DNA of 64,000 nucleotides from CSP1-4 sp963777975 (GTDB lineage Bacteria > Chloroflexota > Limnocylindria > Limnocylindrales > CSP1-4), in assembly GCA_963777975.1 (NCBI GenBank), contig CAVZSO010000003.1, positions 248,001 to 312,000 on the forward strand, given 5' to 3'. Of the stretch, positions 18,438-27,752 are shown one piece after another. The notes under the pieces were generated by a model. That model saw nothing but the letters and a program-made list of their open reading frames with translations. It was not told the origin of the DNA and did not search any database. Position 1 is the stretch's first letter; the number at the start of each line of letters is the position of its first letter. Both the position numbers and the translations under genes were made by a program.

Positions 18438-20249
18438 TCAGCCCTCGGACGTTCGCAACACAGCCAGGAAGGCCTCCTGTGGGATCTCGACGCTGCCGAT
18501 CCGTTTCATGCGGGCCTTCCCCTCCTTCTGCTTCTCGAGCAGTTTGCGCTTTCGGGTGATGTCGCCGCCATAGCACTTCGCAAGGACGTTCTTGCGCATG
18601 GCCCGGACCGTGTCGCGGGCGATGACGTTGGAGCCGATGGCCGCCTGGATGGGCACCTCGAACATCTGGCGAGGGATGAGCTCCTTGAGCTTCTCGACGA
18701 GCAGGCGGCCGGTCTGTTGCGCGCGGTCGCGATGGAGGATGAGCGAGAGGGCATCGACCGGCTCGCCCGCGACCAGCACGTCGAGCTTGACCAGGCGCGC
18801 CTCCCGATAGCCGATCTCCTCGTAGTCCATGCTCGCATAGCCCTGCGAACGACTCTTCATCTGATCGAAGAAGTCGACGATGACCTCGGCCAGCGGCAGC
18901 TCGAAGGAGAGCAGCACGCGCTGCGGATCGAGGTACTCCATGGTCTCGAAGGCGCCGCGCCGATTGGTGGCCAGCTCGATGAGCGAGCCGATGTACGAGC
19001 TCGGGGTCACGATCTTGACGCGTACCCAGGGCTCGGAGATGGCCTCGATGGCGCCGATCTCGGGCAGCTCGGACGGGTTGTCGACGACGACCGGCTCGTT
19101 CGAATGGAGGAGCTTGACGCGGTACTCGACCGACGGCGCCGAAGCGATGAGATCGAGGTCGAACTCGCGCTCGAGGCGCTCCTGGATGATCTCCATGTGC
19201 AGCAGCCCGAGGAAGCCGCAGCGGAAGCCGAAGCCGAGGGCGACCGAGCTCTCGGGCTCGTAGGTGATCGAGGCGTCGTTCAGGTGCAGCTTCTCGAGCG
19301 CGTCGCGCAGCAGCGGGTAGTCGGGACCGTTGAGGGGGTAGATGCCGGCGAAGACGAGCGGCTTGGCCGCCTTGTAGCCGGGCAGCGGCTCGGCGGCCGC
19401 CCGCCCGGCCGACGTCAACGTGTCGCCGACCTGGCAGTCGCGCACGCTCTTGAGGCCCGTCGCGACGTAGCCGACCTCGCCCGCCGTGAGCTGCTCCATC
19501 GGCACCAGCTGCGGGCGGAAGACGCCCAGCTCGAGCAGGTCGGCCTCGGCGCCGGAGGCCATCAGCCGGATCGTCTCGTGGGCGGCGAGCGTGCCGGCGG
19601 CCAGACGGACATAGGCGACGACGCCCTTGTAGGCGTCGTAGTGGGAATCGAAGATCAGCCCCTGGACGGGCGCGGCCGGATCGCCCTTCGGCGCTGGCAC
19701 CCTGGCGACGATGGCCTCGAGGATCTCCGGCACGCCGGTGCCCTCCTTGGCCGACGCCAGGATGACCTCCTCGCGCGGGATGGCGAGCACGCTCTCCAGC
19801 TCCTCGATGACCACGTCCGGCTGGGCCGAGGGCAGGTCGATCTTGTTGAGGACCGGGATGATGGTCAGGCCGAGCGCGAGCGCCAGATGGACGTTGGCCA
19901 GCGTCTGCGCCTCGATCCCCTGCGCGGCATCGACGACGAGGATGGCGCCCTCGCAGGCCTGCAGGCTGCGGCTGACCTCATAGGTGAAGTCGACATGGCC
20001 CGGCGTATCGATGAGGTTCAGGCCATAGGTCAGGCCGTCGGAGGCCGTGTACTCGAGGCGCACGGCACGGGCCTTGATGGTGATGCCCTTCTCGCGTTCG
20101 AGGTCCATCGAGTCGAGGACCTGGCTGGTCATCTGGCGCGCGTCGATGGTGTGGGTCAGCTCCAGCAGGCGGTCGGCCAGGGTCGACTTCCCGTGATCGA
20201 TGTGCGCGATGATCGAGAAGTTGCGCAGGCGGTCCTGTGGGATGGTCAC
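18438..20249 (-). CDS. lepA: Translation elongation factor 4 (LepA)
   Basis: A 603-residue back-translocating GTPase. Seen: G1 AHIDHGKST (about residues 15-23), switch region DSMDLEREKGITIKA, G3 DTPGHVDF, G4 NKIDLPSA, then EF-G-like domains including FCGFLGLLHMEIIQERLERE and the LepA-specific C-terminal domain with KCYGGDITRKRKLLEKQKEG. GTG 20249 gives VTIPQDRLRNFSIIAHIDH, the normal N-terminus; the longer frame adds unrelated basic sequence. It heads the lepA-CPBP-hemW operon. Confidence 0.97.
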   Translation of the reverse strand: MTIPQDRLRNFSIIAHIDHGKSTLADRLLELTHTIDARQMTSQVLDSMDLEREKGITIKARAVRLEYTASDGLTYGLNLIDTPGHVDFTYEVSRSLQACEGAILVVDAAQGIEAQTLANVHLALALGLTIIPVLNKIDLPSAQPDVVIEELESVLAIPREEVILASAKEGTGVPEILEAIVARVPAPKGDPAAPVQGLIFDSHYDAYKGVVAYVRLAAGTLAAHETIRLMASGAEADLLELGVFRPQLVPMEQLTAGEVGYVATGLKSVRDCQVGDTLTSAGRAAAEPLPGYKAAKPLVFAGIYPLNGPDYPLLRDALEKLHLNDASITYEPESSVALGFGFRCGFLGLLHMEIIQERLEREFDLDLIASAPSVEYRVKLLHSNEPVVVDNPSELPEIGAIEAISEPWVRVKIVTPSSYIGSLIELATNRRGAFETMEYLDPQRVLLSFELPLAEVIVDFFDQMKSRSQGYASMDYEEIGYREARLVKLDVLVAGEPVDALSLILHRDRAQQTGRLLVEKLKELIPRQMFEVPIQAAIGSNVIARDTVRAMRKNVLAKCYGGDITRKRKLLEKQKEGKARMKRIGSVEIPQEAFLAVLRTSEG

Positions 20250-20411
20250 GGGGCGGCAGTCTAGCCGGTCAGGCGGTCGCGCCGAGTGCCGGACGGCGAC
20301 CCTCCAGGAGACCGGTAAGGCCGGCGTCGTGGCCTTGTCGCCGCGGTGGCGTTTGCGGCATCCTCGTCCCTTCCGCCGGCGCATCGTGCTGGCTCCAGCG
20401 AGGTCGACACC

Positions 20412-21528
20412 ATGGCACAGGCCGCTGCCCCATCCAGCCCGATCGATGCTGACGCCGAGGCCGCTCGCGACGCGCTCGCCGGCCGGCTGTTCGAGTCGGC
20501 TGCAGGCGCCTTCGACCTGGCGGCGGTCTACATGGGCGACCGACTCGGCCTCTACCGGGCCCTCGACGTTTCCGGAGCGCAGTCGTCACCCGAGCTGGCG
20601 GCCCGGACCGGCCTCCAGGAGCGATACGTCCGCGAGTGGCTCGAGCAGCAGGCCGTGACCGGCATCCTGTCCGCCGACGACGAGCCCGACGGCGGCCTCC
20701 GTCGATATTCGCTCCCGGCCGGCCATCGCGAGGTCCTGCTCGACGAGCTCAGCCTGGCGTACGCCACACCGACCGCGCGAGCGATCGCGGTTGCGATGCG
20801 GATGCTGCCCCAGATCATGACGGCCTTCGAGCACGGCGGCGGCGTGTCCTGGTCTGACTACGGTCCCGATCTGCGCGAGGCCCAGGCCGCGACGAACCGG
20901 CCGCTCTTCCACAACATCCTGGGCTCGGAGTGGCTGCCGGCGATCGCCGATGTCCACGCTCGCCTGCTGGCCGACCCGCCCGCGCGCATCGCCGACGTGG
21001 CCTGCGGCGAAGGCTGGTCCTCGATCGCCATGGCCACGGCGTATCCGAAGGTGCGCGTCGACGGCATCGACCTCGACGAGCCGGCCATCGACCAGGCTCG
21101 CCGTAACGCGGCCATGTCCGAGGTCGCCGATCGCGTCCGCTACCAGGCGCGCGATGCGGCGGACCCGGCCCTCCAGGGCGCCTTCGACCTGGTCACGATC
21201 TTCGAAGCCGTCCACGACCTGTCGCAACCGGTCGCCGTCCTGAGCTGCCTGCCGCGGCCTGCTGGCACCGGGCGGCACGATGCTCGTCGCCGACGAGCGC
21301 GTGAGCGAGACCTTCACGGCGCCCGGCGACTTCGTCGAGCGCATGATGTACGGCTACAGCCTGACCGTCTGCCTGACGAATGGCCTCGCCGAGACGCCTT
21401 CGGTCGGCACTGGCACGGTCATGCGACCGGCCACGCTTGAGCGCTATGCGCTGGCCGCCGGCTTCAGCCGCGTCACCGTCCTGCCCATCGAGCACGAGAC
21501 GTTCCGGATCTACCGACTCGACCCCTGA
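20412..21528 (+). CDS. SAM-dependent methyltransferase, frameshifted
   Basis: A class I methyltransferase of about 371 residues resembling the Rv2258c group. An N-terminal winged-helix-like dimerisation region (LAAVYMGDRLGLYRALD, LAARTGLQERYVREWLEQQ) precedes a Rossmann domain with motif I ARIADVACGEGWSSIAMA (about residues 193-210), DGIDLDEPAID and FDLVTIFEAVHDLSQP. The end is in another frame: TMLVADERVSETFTAPGD to ETFRIYRLDP. One extra C near 21256 accounts for the shift. The ATG at 20412 has GAGG eight bases upstream. The substrate is unknown. Confidence 0.85.
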
Positions 21529-21710
21529 CGTCCTCGGTCCATGCGGGTCGGCTGGTGCCGGCAGGCCACACGAGCGGTGCCCCTGCGCACCGCGAAGATC
21601 TTCACAGGGCGATCCATCGCGGTGGCGACCGACGTATCGTCGAGTGGGTGCATCTCGACGCGTCCACGCGCCGGCACCTCGCCGCGCCCGCGGCAGGAGG
21701 AGGCAGATCG

Positions 21711-22169
21711 ATGCAGGTCCGACGATCCATCCCCATCGCGCTCGGCACGTCGTTGGCGCTCGTCGTGGCGCTCGTCGCCAGCGGTGTCACCATGGCCGGC
21801 GGTCGGCCGTTCACCGTCGCCCCACTCACCGGCGCCGCGGAACGCCCCGGCCCGGGCGATCCCGACGGCACCGGCAGCGCGCAGCTTCTGGATGAACCCG
21901 GGCACCGGGCCAGGTCTGCTGGGACTACAGCGTCTCGGGCGTCGAGCCGCTCGTCGCGGCGCACATCCATCACGCTCCGGCCGGCGGTGCCGGGTCCCGT
22001 CGTGATCCCGATGCTGCCGACGACGGCGACCGGTGGCACGGGCTGCGCGACGGTGGCCCGCTCGCTCATCGTCGACATCCTCGTCCATCCCAGCGACTAC
22101 TACTTCAACGTCCACAACGCGACGTACCCAGCCGGCGCGCTCCGAGGCCAGCTCAGCCGCCAACCCTGA
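21711..22169 (+). CDS. Secreted CHRD-domain protein, frameshifted
   Basis: A small exported protein of about 152 residues with a signal peptide (residues 1-31, basic start then hydrophobic core) and one CHRD domain, a fold first described in chordin and found in bacterial secreted proteins. The domain is read across three frames: FTVAPLTGAAERPG, then CWDYSVSGVEPLVAAHIHHA, then ILVHPSDYYFNVHNATYP and GALRGQLS. Frame changes near 21905 and 21990 cancel. ATG 21711 has a strong AGGAGGAGG eight bases upstream. The 182-bp gap before it holds nothing I can name. Confidence 0.82.
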   Translation: MQVRRSIPIALGTSLALVVALVASGVTMAGGRPFTVAPLTGAAERPGPGDPDGTGSAQLLDEPGHRARSAGTTASRASSRSSRRTSITLRPAVPGPVVIPMLPTTATGGTGCATVARSLIVDILVHPSDYYFNVHNATYPAGALRGQLSRQP

Positions 22170-22212
22170 GCTCAACGAAGCGCCGGTCCACGACCGGGTC
22201 TCGACTCCATGG

Positions 22213-22251
22213 AAGGGGCGGCGCCGACGTCGAAGGCGCCGCCCCTTCCAG
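22213..22251. terminator. Strong hairpin after the CHRD gene
   Basis: GGAAGGGGCGGCGCC (22213-22227) pairs perfectly with GGCGCCGCCCCTTCC (22237-22251) across a 9-base loop. It sits 44 bases after the CHRD stop. There is no T tract, so it may be a bidirectional, intrinsic-like or Rho-assisted terminator. Confidence 0.65.
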
Positions 22252-22338
22252 GTTCGCTGGGGCGCCGCGGTGAGGCCTGCGATGAGCCGCTCTGGTACCA
22301 TCACGCGTCGCGCCACCTGAATCCCGGCGCGACCGGCC

Positions 22339-23091
22339 ATGCCGAACCCATCGCCCGCAGTCCGAGGTCATCCCGACTTGGCTCACTCATCCCGCACCTG
22401 GCGCGGCGCCCGAACGCCGCAGGCCATGAAGCGCGTCCGTCAGGACGAGCGCAAGCGCGCCGTCAACCAGCCGCACCGATCGAGGGCCAAGACGCTCGTC
22501 GCCAAGGCGGTCGTGGTCGCGGCCGGCGCCGACGACGAGGCGACGCGAGCCGCCGTGGTGGCCGCTATCTCGGCGCTGGACAAGGCCGCCAAGGCAGGCG
22601 CCATCCACCGCAACGCTGCCGATCGGCGCAAGAGTCGCCTGATGCGCAAGGCCAACGCCGCGCTCGAGGGTCAGGCTGTCGTCACCGGCGGCAAGGTGGT
22701 GCGGACGACGGGCAAGGCGGCCGCCGCCAAGGAGGCCAAGGCCCGCATCGCCGCTTCGAAGGCATCGAAGGCCAAGGGCGAGCAGACCGCCGCCGGCAAG
22801 GCGCGCGCCGCACTGACCAAGTCGACCCGGGCCGAGGCGGCCTCGAAGGCCGAGGCGACGTCGACGACCACGGAAGCGGCCTCACCCGCCAAGGCGAGCC
22901 CGACCAAGGCCGCAGCCAAGTCGGCCGCCAAGAAGGCCACCGGCACGGCTGCCAAGGCGCCCGCGACCAAGGCGGCCTCCGCCACAGCCGCGAAGAAGGC
23001 TCCAGCGAAGAAGGCACCGACGGCGAAGGCCGCTCCGGCCACCAAGCCTGCCGCCAAGGCCGCCCCGAAGAAGTCCTCGACCAGCACGTAG
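22339..23091 (+). CDS. rpsT: Ribosomal protein S20 with histone-H1-like tail
   Basis: Residues about 29-114 are a bS20 core: AMKRVRQDERKRAVNQPHRS, AAISALDKAAKAGAIHRNAADRRKSRLMRKANAAL. Residues about 115-250 are a Lys/Ala/Pro/Thr tail with AAKK, APAKKAPT and AAPKKSS repeats, like the C-terminal domains of bacterial H1-like and mycobacterial HU proteins. Normal S20 is 85-90 residues, so the tail is longer than the core. The start is uncertain: ATG 22339, TTG 22378 (GAGG upstream) and ATG 22426 are possible, and S20 normally begins only a few residues before the KRVRQ block. It lies convergent with eno and near lepA, as rpsT often does. Confidence 0.85.
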   Translation: MPNPSPAVRGHPDLAHSSRTWRGARTPQAMKRVRQDERKRAVNQPHRSRAKTLVAKAVVVAAGADDEATRAAVVAAISALDKAAKAGAIHRNAADRRKSRLMRKANAALEGQAVVTGGKVVRTTGKAAAAKEAKARIAASKASKAKGEQTAAGKARAALTKSTRAEAASKAEATSTTTEAASPAKASPTKAAAKSAAKKATGTAAKAPATKAASATAAKKAPAKKAPTAKAAPATKPAAKAAPKKSSTST

Positions 23092-23134
23092 CGGCCCGGC
23101 GCCGACGACCTCGTAGCAGCCCGGCGTCGGAGCC

Positions 23135-23708
23135 TCAGCTCGCGATCTGCGTCGCCGCTCCGGATCCGGTCGCGGCCTTTCGAGACGTGCCGGCGCCGTA
23201 GAGCAGGCCACCGACCAGGGCGCCGCCTGCTACGAGGCCGATGATGGTGAGCGCGCCGTTGAGCTGCTCCTGGAGCACGAAGCGCTCGAAGGTCGCCGCG
23301 TCGGTGACGCCGGCCGCCGCCAGCTCCGGACCGCGGCCGCTCTCGAGGTAGCGCTCGTAGGTGCACTGTGGACCGGTCGCGCACGTCAAGCGGCCCGCCC
23401 TGGGTCCCGTCCCGGTAGCCCGCGTCGCCATAGACGAAGACGAGCCGGAGGCCGGCGTACAGGATGGCCAGCGAGATGGCCGTGAACAGCCCGGCGTAGA
23501 GCGCGTTGGCGATGACGCGTCGCCAGGGCCGGCGGCGCTCGGAGCGCGCGTTGGCGTAGAAGCCGATGAGCAGGCCGCCGATCGGTGCGAAGAGGAAGAC
23601 GAGAGACTGGACGGCGATGATGAGCTCGAAGCCCATGGCCACGACGACGGCCATGCCAAGCCCGACCCAGCCGGCGAAGATCGCTCCCCGGTCGACGATG
23701 CGCGACAC
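23135..23708 (-). CDS. Membrane protein downstream of eno, frameshifted
   Basis: A protein of about 190 residues with four hydrophobic segments. Two lie near the N-terminus (IFAGWVGLGMAVVVAMGFEL and a FLFAPIGGLLIGFY stretch), one follows VIANALYAGLFTAISLAILY, and one is at the end (IIGLVAGGALVGGLLYGA). A loop holds CATGPQCTYERYLESG, two Cys that could pair outside the membrane. One extra C near 23395 separates the two parts. The GTG at 23708 is directly after the eno stop, so it is translationally coupled to eno. I do not recognise the family. Confidence 0.65.
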
Positions 23709-23710
23709 GT

Positions 23711-25021
23711 TCAGGATCGCGAAAGCGCGGCGGCGCCGAGGTAGCGCGCGGAACCGCCACACTCCTCTTCGATGCGCAGCAGCCGGTTGTACTTGGCGAC
23801 ACGCTCCGAACGCGACGGCGCACCCGTCTTGATCTGACCGGTGCCGGCGGCGACGACCAGGTCGGCGATGGACGTGTCCTCGGTCTCACCGGAGCGGTGG
23901 CTGACGACGGCGCCCCAGCCGTGGTCGGTGGCCAGCTCGATGGCGGCCATCGTCTCGGTCAGCGTGCCGATCTGGTTGAGCTTGATGAGGATGGCGTTGG
24001 CCGCGTCCTCCTCGATGCCTCGTGCGAGACGTTCGGGATTCGTCACGAAGAGGTCATCGCCGACGAGCTGGCAGGCGCTGCCAAGCCGTTGGGTCAGCTG
24101 CCGCCAGCCGAGCCAATCGTCCTCGGCCAGGCCGTCCTCGAGCGAGATGATCGGGAAGCGCGCCACCCAGTCGGCCCAGAAGTCGATGAGCTCTGACGTC
24201 CGCAGCGTCCGCCCTTCCTTGGCCAGGATGTAGGTCAGCTCGCCGTCGGCCGAGGCAGGCGTGTCGAGGTCGAGCAGCTCGGTGACCGCCGGATCGAGGG
24301 CGATGGCGACGTCCTCGCCCGGTCGATAGCCGGCTCGTTCGATGGCCCGCAGGACGATCTCTACGGCCGCCTCGTTCGATGGCAGCGATGGGGCGAAGCC
24401 GCCCTCGTCGCCCTGGCCGGTGGCGAGACCGCGGTCATGGAGCTCGGCACGGAGGGCGTGGAAGATCTCGGAGCCGGCTCGGAGCGCCTCGCTGAACGTC
24501 GGCGCCCCGATGGGCATGACCATGAACTCCTGGAAGTCGGTCGAGTCGGCAGCGTGCTGGCCGCCGTTGAGGATGTTGAACATCGGGACCGGCAGCGTGT
24601 TGGCCCGCGTGCCGCCGAGATACCGGTAGAGCGGCAGGTCGTAGGCGGCCGCGGCCGCGTGGGCACAGGCGAGCGAGACGCCGAGCAGGGCGTTGGCCCC
24701 CAGGTTGGCCTTGTTCGGCGAGCCGTCGAGCTCGATGAGCGTCTCGTCGACGAGCGCCTGATCGGCGGCATCGACGCCCAGCAGGGCCGGCGCGATGGTC
24801 TCCAGGACGTTGGTCACCGCCCGCAGCACGCCCTTGCCACCGTAGCGTTCGGCGTCGCCGTCGCGGAGCTCGACCGCTTCGTGCGCTCCGGTCGACGCGC
24901 CCGACGGCACCGCCGCTCGACCGCCGGCACCACCGGACAGCCCGACATCGACCTCGATGGTCGGGTTGCCACGCGAATCGAGGATCTCGCGGGCATCGAT
25001 GGAGTCGATGTACGTCGTCAT
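23711..25021 (-). CDS. eno: Enolase
   Basis: A 436-residue phosphopyruvate hydratase (2-phosphoglycerate to phosphoenolpyruvate). Seen: N-terminal IDAREILDSRGNPTIEVDV, VPSGASTGAHEAVELRDGD, metal and active-site segments ISLEDGLAEDDWLGW, LVGDDLFVTN, ILIKLNQIGTLTET and SHRSGETEDTSIADLVVA. The ATG at 25021 overlaps the pgk stop as ATGA, so the longer open frame upstream is not used. It is the third glycolytic gene of the gap-pgk-eno operon. Confidence 0.98.
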   Translation of the reverse strand: MTTYIDSIDAREILDSRGNPTIEVDVGLSGGAGGRAAVPSGASTGAHEAVELRDGDAERYGGKGVLRAVTNVLETIAPALLGVDAADQALVDETLIELDGSPNKANLGANALLGVSLACAHAAAAAYDLPLYRYLGGTRANTLPVPMFNILNGGQHAADSTDFQEFMVMPIGAPTFSEALRAGSEIFHALRAELHDRGLATGQGDEGGFAPSLPSNEAAVEIVLRAIERAGYRPGEDVAIALDPAVTELLDLDTPASADGELTYILAKEGRTLRTSELIDFWADWVARFPIISLEDGLAEDDWLGWRQLTQRLGSACQLVGDDLFVTNPERLARGIEEDAANAILIKLNQIGTLTETMAAIELATDHGWGAVVSHRSGETEDTSIADLVVAAGTGQIKTGAPSRSERVAKYNRLLRIEEECGGSARYLGAAALSRS

Positions 25022-26237
25022 GCCGGAGCCTTGCCCTCGGCCGCGGGCCGATCCTGGAGCGCGGCGATGCCCGGCAGCTCGCGGCCCTCGAGGAACTCGA
25101 GCGAGGCGCCGCCGCCGGTCGAGATATGGGTCATGCGAGAGGTCAGGCCGAGCTGGGCCACGGCGGCCACCGAGTCGCCGCCACCGACCACGACCATCGC
25201 GCCGGCGTCGGCCTTGTCGGCCAGGAAGCGGGCCATGGCGCGGGTGCCGTCGCCGAACGTCGGGACCTCGAAGACGCCGAGCGGGCCGTTCCAGAGGATC
25301 GTCTGCGCGTCGGCAAGGGCCTCGGTGAAGGCGACCATGCTGGCCGGTCCGGCATCGACCGTCGACCACGAGTTGGGGATCTTCGAGGCAGGCACGGTCT
25401 TGTGCTCGGCGCCCCGGGTGACCTCCTTGGCCACGACCACATCGGTCGGCAGCACGAAGGTCACGCCCTTCGCCTCGGCCAGGGCCAGGATGCGTGCGGC
25501 GTCCTCTACGCGGTCACGTTCCAGCAGGCTCTTGCCGACGGTCCAGCCCTTGGCGACCAGGAAGGTGTTGGCCATGCCGCCGCCGACGACGAAGGTGTCG
25601 ACGCGGCCCATGAGGTGCTCGAGGACGCGGAGCTTGTCCGAGACCTTGGCCCCGCCGATGACGGCCGCGAACGGCTTGGCGGGCGACTCGAGCAACGCCG
25701 AGAGCGCGATGATCTCGCGCTCCATGAGCAGGCCGGCGTAGGCCGGCAGGTAGGCCGTCACCCCGACCGTCGAGGCGTGCGCACGATGGGCCGTCCCGAA
25801 GGCGTCGTTGACATAGACGTCGGCGTAGGCCGCCAGCGCCTTCGCGAAGTCGGGGTCGTTGGCCTCCTCTTCGGCGTGGAAGCGCAGGTTCTCGAGCAGG
25901 ATCGCCTGGCCCGGCTTGAGGCGCGCGATGGCATCGACCGTCCCGATGCCCAAGCGCGTCGCCGGTCACGCGCACCGGGCGGCGGAGGAGCTCGGACAGG
26001 CGCAGCGCGACCGGGCGCAGGCGGAAGGTGTCGTTGACCTTGCCCTTCGGCCGACCGAGGTGGCTGGCCAGGATGACGATGGCGCCGCGATCGAGGAGGT
26101 AGGCGATGGTCGGCACGCTGGCTCGGACTGCGGGAGTCGTCGACGACCTTGCCGTCCTCGAGCGGGACGTTGAAGTCGACGCGGACGAGGACCTTCTTGC
26201 CTGCCGGATCGAAGTCGCGGACGGTGAGCTTGTCCAT
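25018..26237 (-). CDS. pgk: Phosphoglycerate kinase, two frameshifts
   Basis: Phosphoglycerate kinase (1,3-bisphosphoglycerate plus ADP to 3-phosphoglycerate plus ATP), about 406 residues when joined. Seen across three frames: VLVRVDFNVPLEDGKVVDDS, then AIVILASHLGRPKGKVND, then ILLENLRFHAEEEAND, VIGGAKVSDKLRVLEHL, FVVGGGMANTFL and the nucleotide loop ILWNGPLGVFEVPTFGDGT. Each change (near 26130 and 25960) is cured by removing one base. The gene lies between gap and eno, with a 4-bp overlap onto eno. Because glycolysis needs it, real inactivation is unlikely. Confidence 0.95.
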
Positions 26238-26257
26238 GGTTCGGCGGTCGTCCGAGA

Positions 26258-27265
26258 CTACAGGCGCGCGGCCACGAATCCGACGAGGTCGGCGACACGG
26301 CAGCTGTAGCCCCATTCGTTGTCGTACCAGGCGATGACCTTCACGAAGGTGCCGCCGAGCGACATCGTCGACTCGCTGTCGATGATCGAGGAGCGGCTAT
26401 CACCGCGGAAGTCGGAGGAGACGAGCGGCTCATCGCTGACACCGAGGATGCCCGCCATCGGCCCGTCTGCGGCGGCGCGGAAGGCCGCGTTGAGCTCCTC
26501 GACCGTGGCCGGGCGCTCGAGCTCGGCCGTGAAGTCGACGACGCTCACGGTCGGCGTCGGGACGCGCAGGCTGAAGCCGTCGAACTTGCCCTTGAGGTCG
26601 GGGATGACGAGCGCCAGGGCCTTGGCCGCGCCGGTCGTGGTCGGGATGATGTTCTGACCGGCGGCGCGCGCCCGACGGGGGTCCTTGTGCGCGACGTCGA
26701 GGATGCGCTGATCGTTGGTGTAGGAGTGGATGGTGTTCATCAGGCCGCGACGGATCGTCCAGCCGTCGTGGACGACCTTGGCCGCTGGCGCCAGGCAGTT
26801 CGTCGTGCAGCTGGCGTTGCTGATGATGTGATGGGCCGCCGGGTCGTAGGCGGCGTCGTTGACGCCGAGCACGATGGTCACGTCCTCGCCCTTGGCGGGC
26901 GCGCTGATGATGACCTTCTTGGCGCCCGCGGCGCGGTGGGCGGCGGCCTTGGCGGCGTCGGTGAACAGGCCGGTCGACTCGATCACGATGTCGACGCCCA
27001 GGTCGGCCCACGGCAGCTCGGCCGGATCCTTGACCTGCAGGACCTTGATCTCGCGGCCATCGATGATCAGCGCGTCGTCCGTGTGGCTGACCGTGCCCGG
27101 ATAGGCGCCGTAGGTCGAGTCGTGCTTGAAGAGCAGGGCGTTCGTGGCCGTCGGGACGAGGTCGTTGACGGCCACGACCTCGACGTCCGGCGTGCGCTCG
27201 ATGAGGGCCTTCAGGCTCTGCCGCCCGATGCGGCCGAAGCCGTTGATGCCGACACGCGTGGTCAT
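26258..27265 (-). CDS. gap: Glyceraldehyde-3-phosphate dehydrogenase, type I
   Basis: A 335-residue NAD-dependent enzyme. Seen: the nucleotide-binding start VGINGFGRIGRQ (residues 4-15), the catalytic Cys in NASCTTNCLAP (about residue 150), TVDG-like region replaced by NTIHSYTNDQRILD, and the C-terminal WYDNEWGYSCRV. The ATG at 27265 has GAGGAGG nine bases upstream. It is the first gene of gap-pgk-eno. The 261-bp region upstream contains a TACAAT on the minus strand (27452-27457) that could be a distant -10, and the terminator of the next operon. A triosephosphate isomerase gene is not present here. Confidence 0.97.
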   Translation of the reverse strand: MTTRVGINGFGRIGRQSLKALIERTPDVEVVAVNDLVPTATNALLFKHDSTYGAYPGTVSHTDDALIIDGREIKVLQVKDPAELPWADLGVDIVIESTGLFTDAAKAAAHRAAGAKKVIISAPAKGEDVTIVLGVNDAAYDPAAHHIISNASCTTNCLAPAAKVVHDGWTIRRGLMNTIHSYTNDQRILDVAHKDPRRARAAGQNIIPTTTGAAKALALVIPDLKGKFDGFSLRVPTPTVSVVDFTAELERPATVEELNAAFRAAADGPMAGILGVSDEPLVSSDFRGDSRSSIIDSESTMSLGGTFVKVIAWYDNEWGYSCRVADLVGFVAARL

Positions 27266-27480
27266 GGTGTGGATCCTCCTCGGCGCCGCGGATGGGCGCA
27301 TGGGGTGATGGCTCGACGAAGGCTCGATCAGCTGATGCGGACGAGCCGGGCTGGCTGGGTCAGGCGCCGCGATGGCGATCGCGCTGGGTAGAGGGGGGCG
27401 CGGTCGAACGTCGACCTGCGGCCACGCCGCTCTTCCCGTCATGTTCCCCCGATTGTACCGAACCGGCGCCCGGGGAATCG

Positions 27481-27508
27481 AAAGGCCCCGGTCGAGACCG
27501 GGGCCTTT
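27481..27508. terminator. Intrinsic-type terminator hairpin
   Basis: AAAGGCCCCGGTC (27481-27493) pairs with GACCGGGGCCTTT (27496-27508) to form a long GC stem ending in a short T run on each strand. It lies 18 bases past the DUF5679 stop on the minus strand and upstream of the gap promoter region, so probably ends the DUF5679 transcript. Confidence 0.8.
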
Positions 27509-27526
27509 CCTGGGATCGAGTGGCGG

Positions 27527-27667
27527 TCAGGCGCCGATGCGGAAGACCTTGTTGCCACACTTGGGACAGACGCCCTGCGTGGCCGGCTTGCCGTTCTTCA
27601 TCGTGATCTTGACCGGGTTGTTCATCTCGACCTTCATCTTGTCCTTGACGCAATAGGCCTGGACCAT
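27527..27667 (-). CDS. DUF5679 small zinc-ribbon-like protein
   Basis: A 46-residue protein beginning MVQAYCVKDKMKVEM and ending VCPKCGNKVFRIG, matching the DUF5679 family I recall from Chloroflexota and other phyla. The CPKC knuckle is clear, but the first knuckle has one Cys (CVKD), so zinc binding would need another ligand. The ATG at 27667 has GGGAGGAGGA upstream; a longer frame is not used. It has its own terminator. The function of the family is unknown. Confidence 0.85.
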   Translation of the reverse strand: MVQAYCVKDKMKVEMNNPVKITMKNGKPATQGVCPKCGNKVFRIGA

Positions 27668-27752
27668 CGTTCTGCCTTCCTCCTCCCGGCCTGGGCCGGG
27701 TCTGGTGGCGGCGCCGGACGAGCGTCCGACATCCGTCCTTCGATCGCTCCGC

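Noticed and set aside
18717..20264. 515-residue plus-strand open frame opposite lepA
   Set aside because: Antisense shadow of lepA with typical Glu/Asp/Leu/Val/Arg composition; no start signal or domain.
22671..23762. 363-residue minus-strand open frame across the S20 tail
   Set aside because: Only its first part (from 23708) is a real membrane-protein start; the rest is the complement of the repetitive S20 tail.
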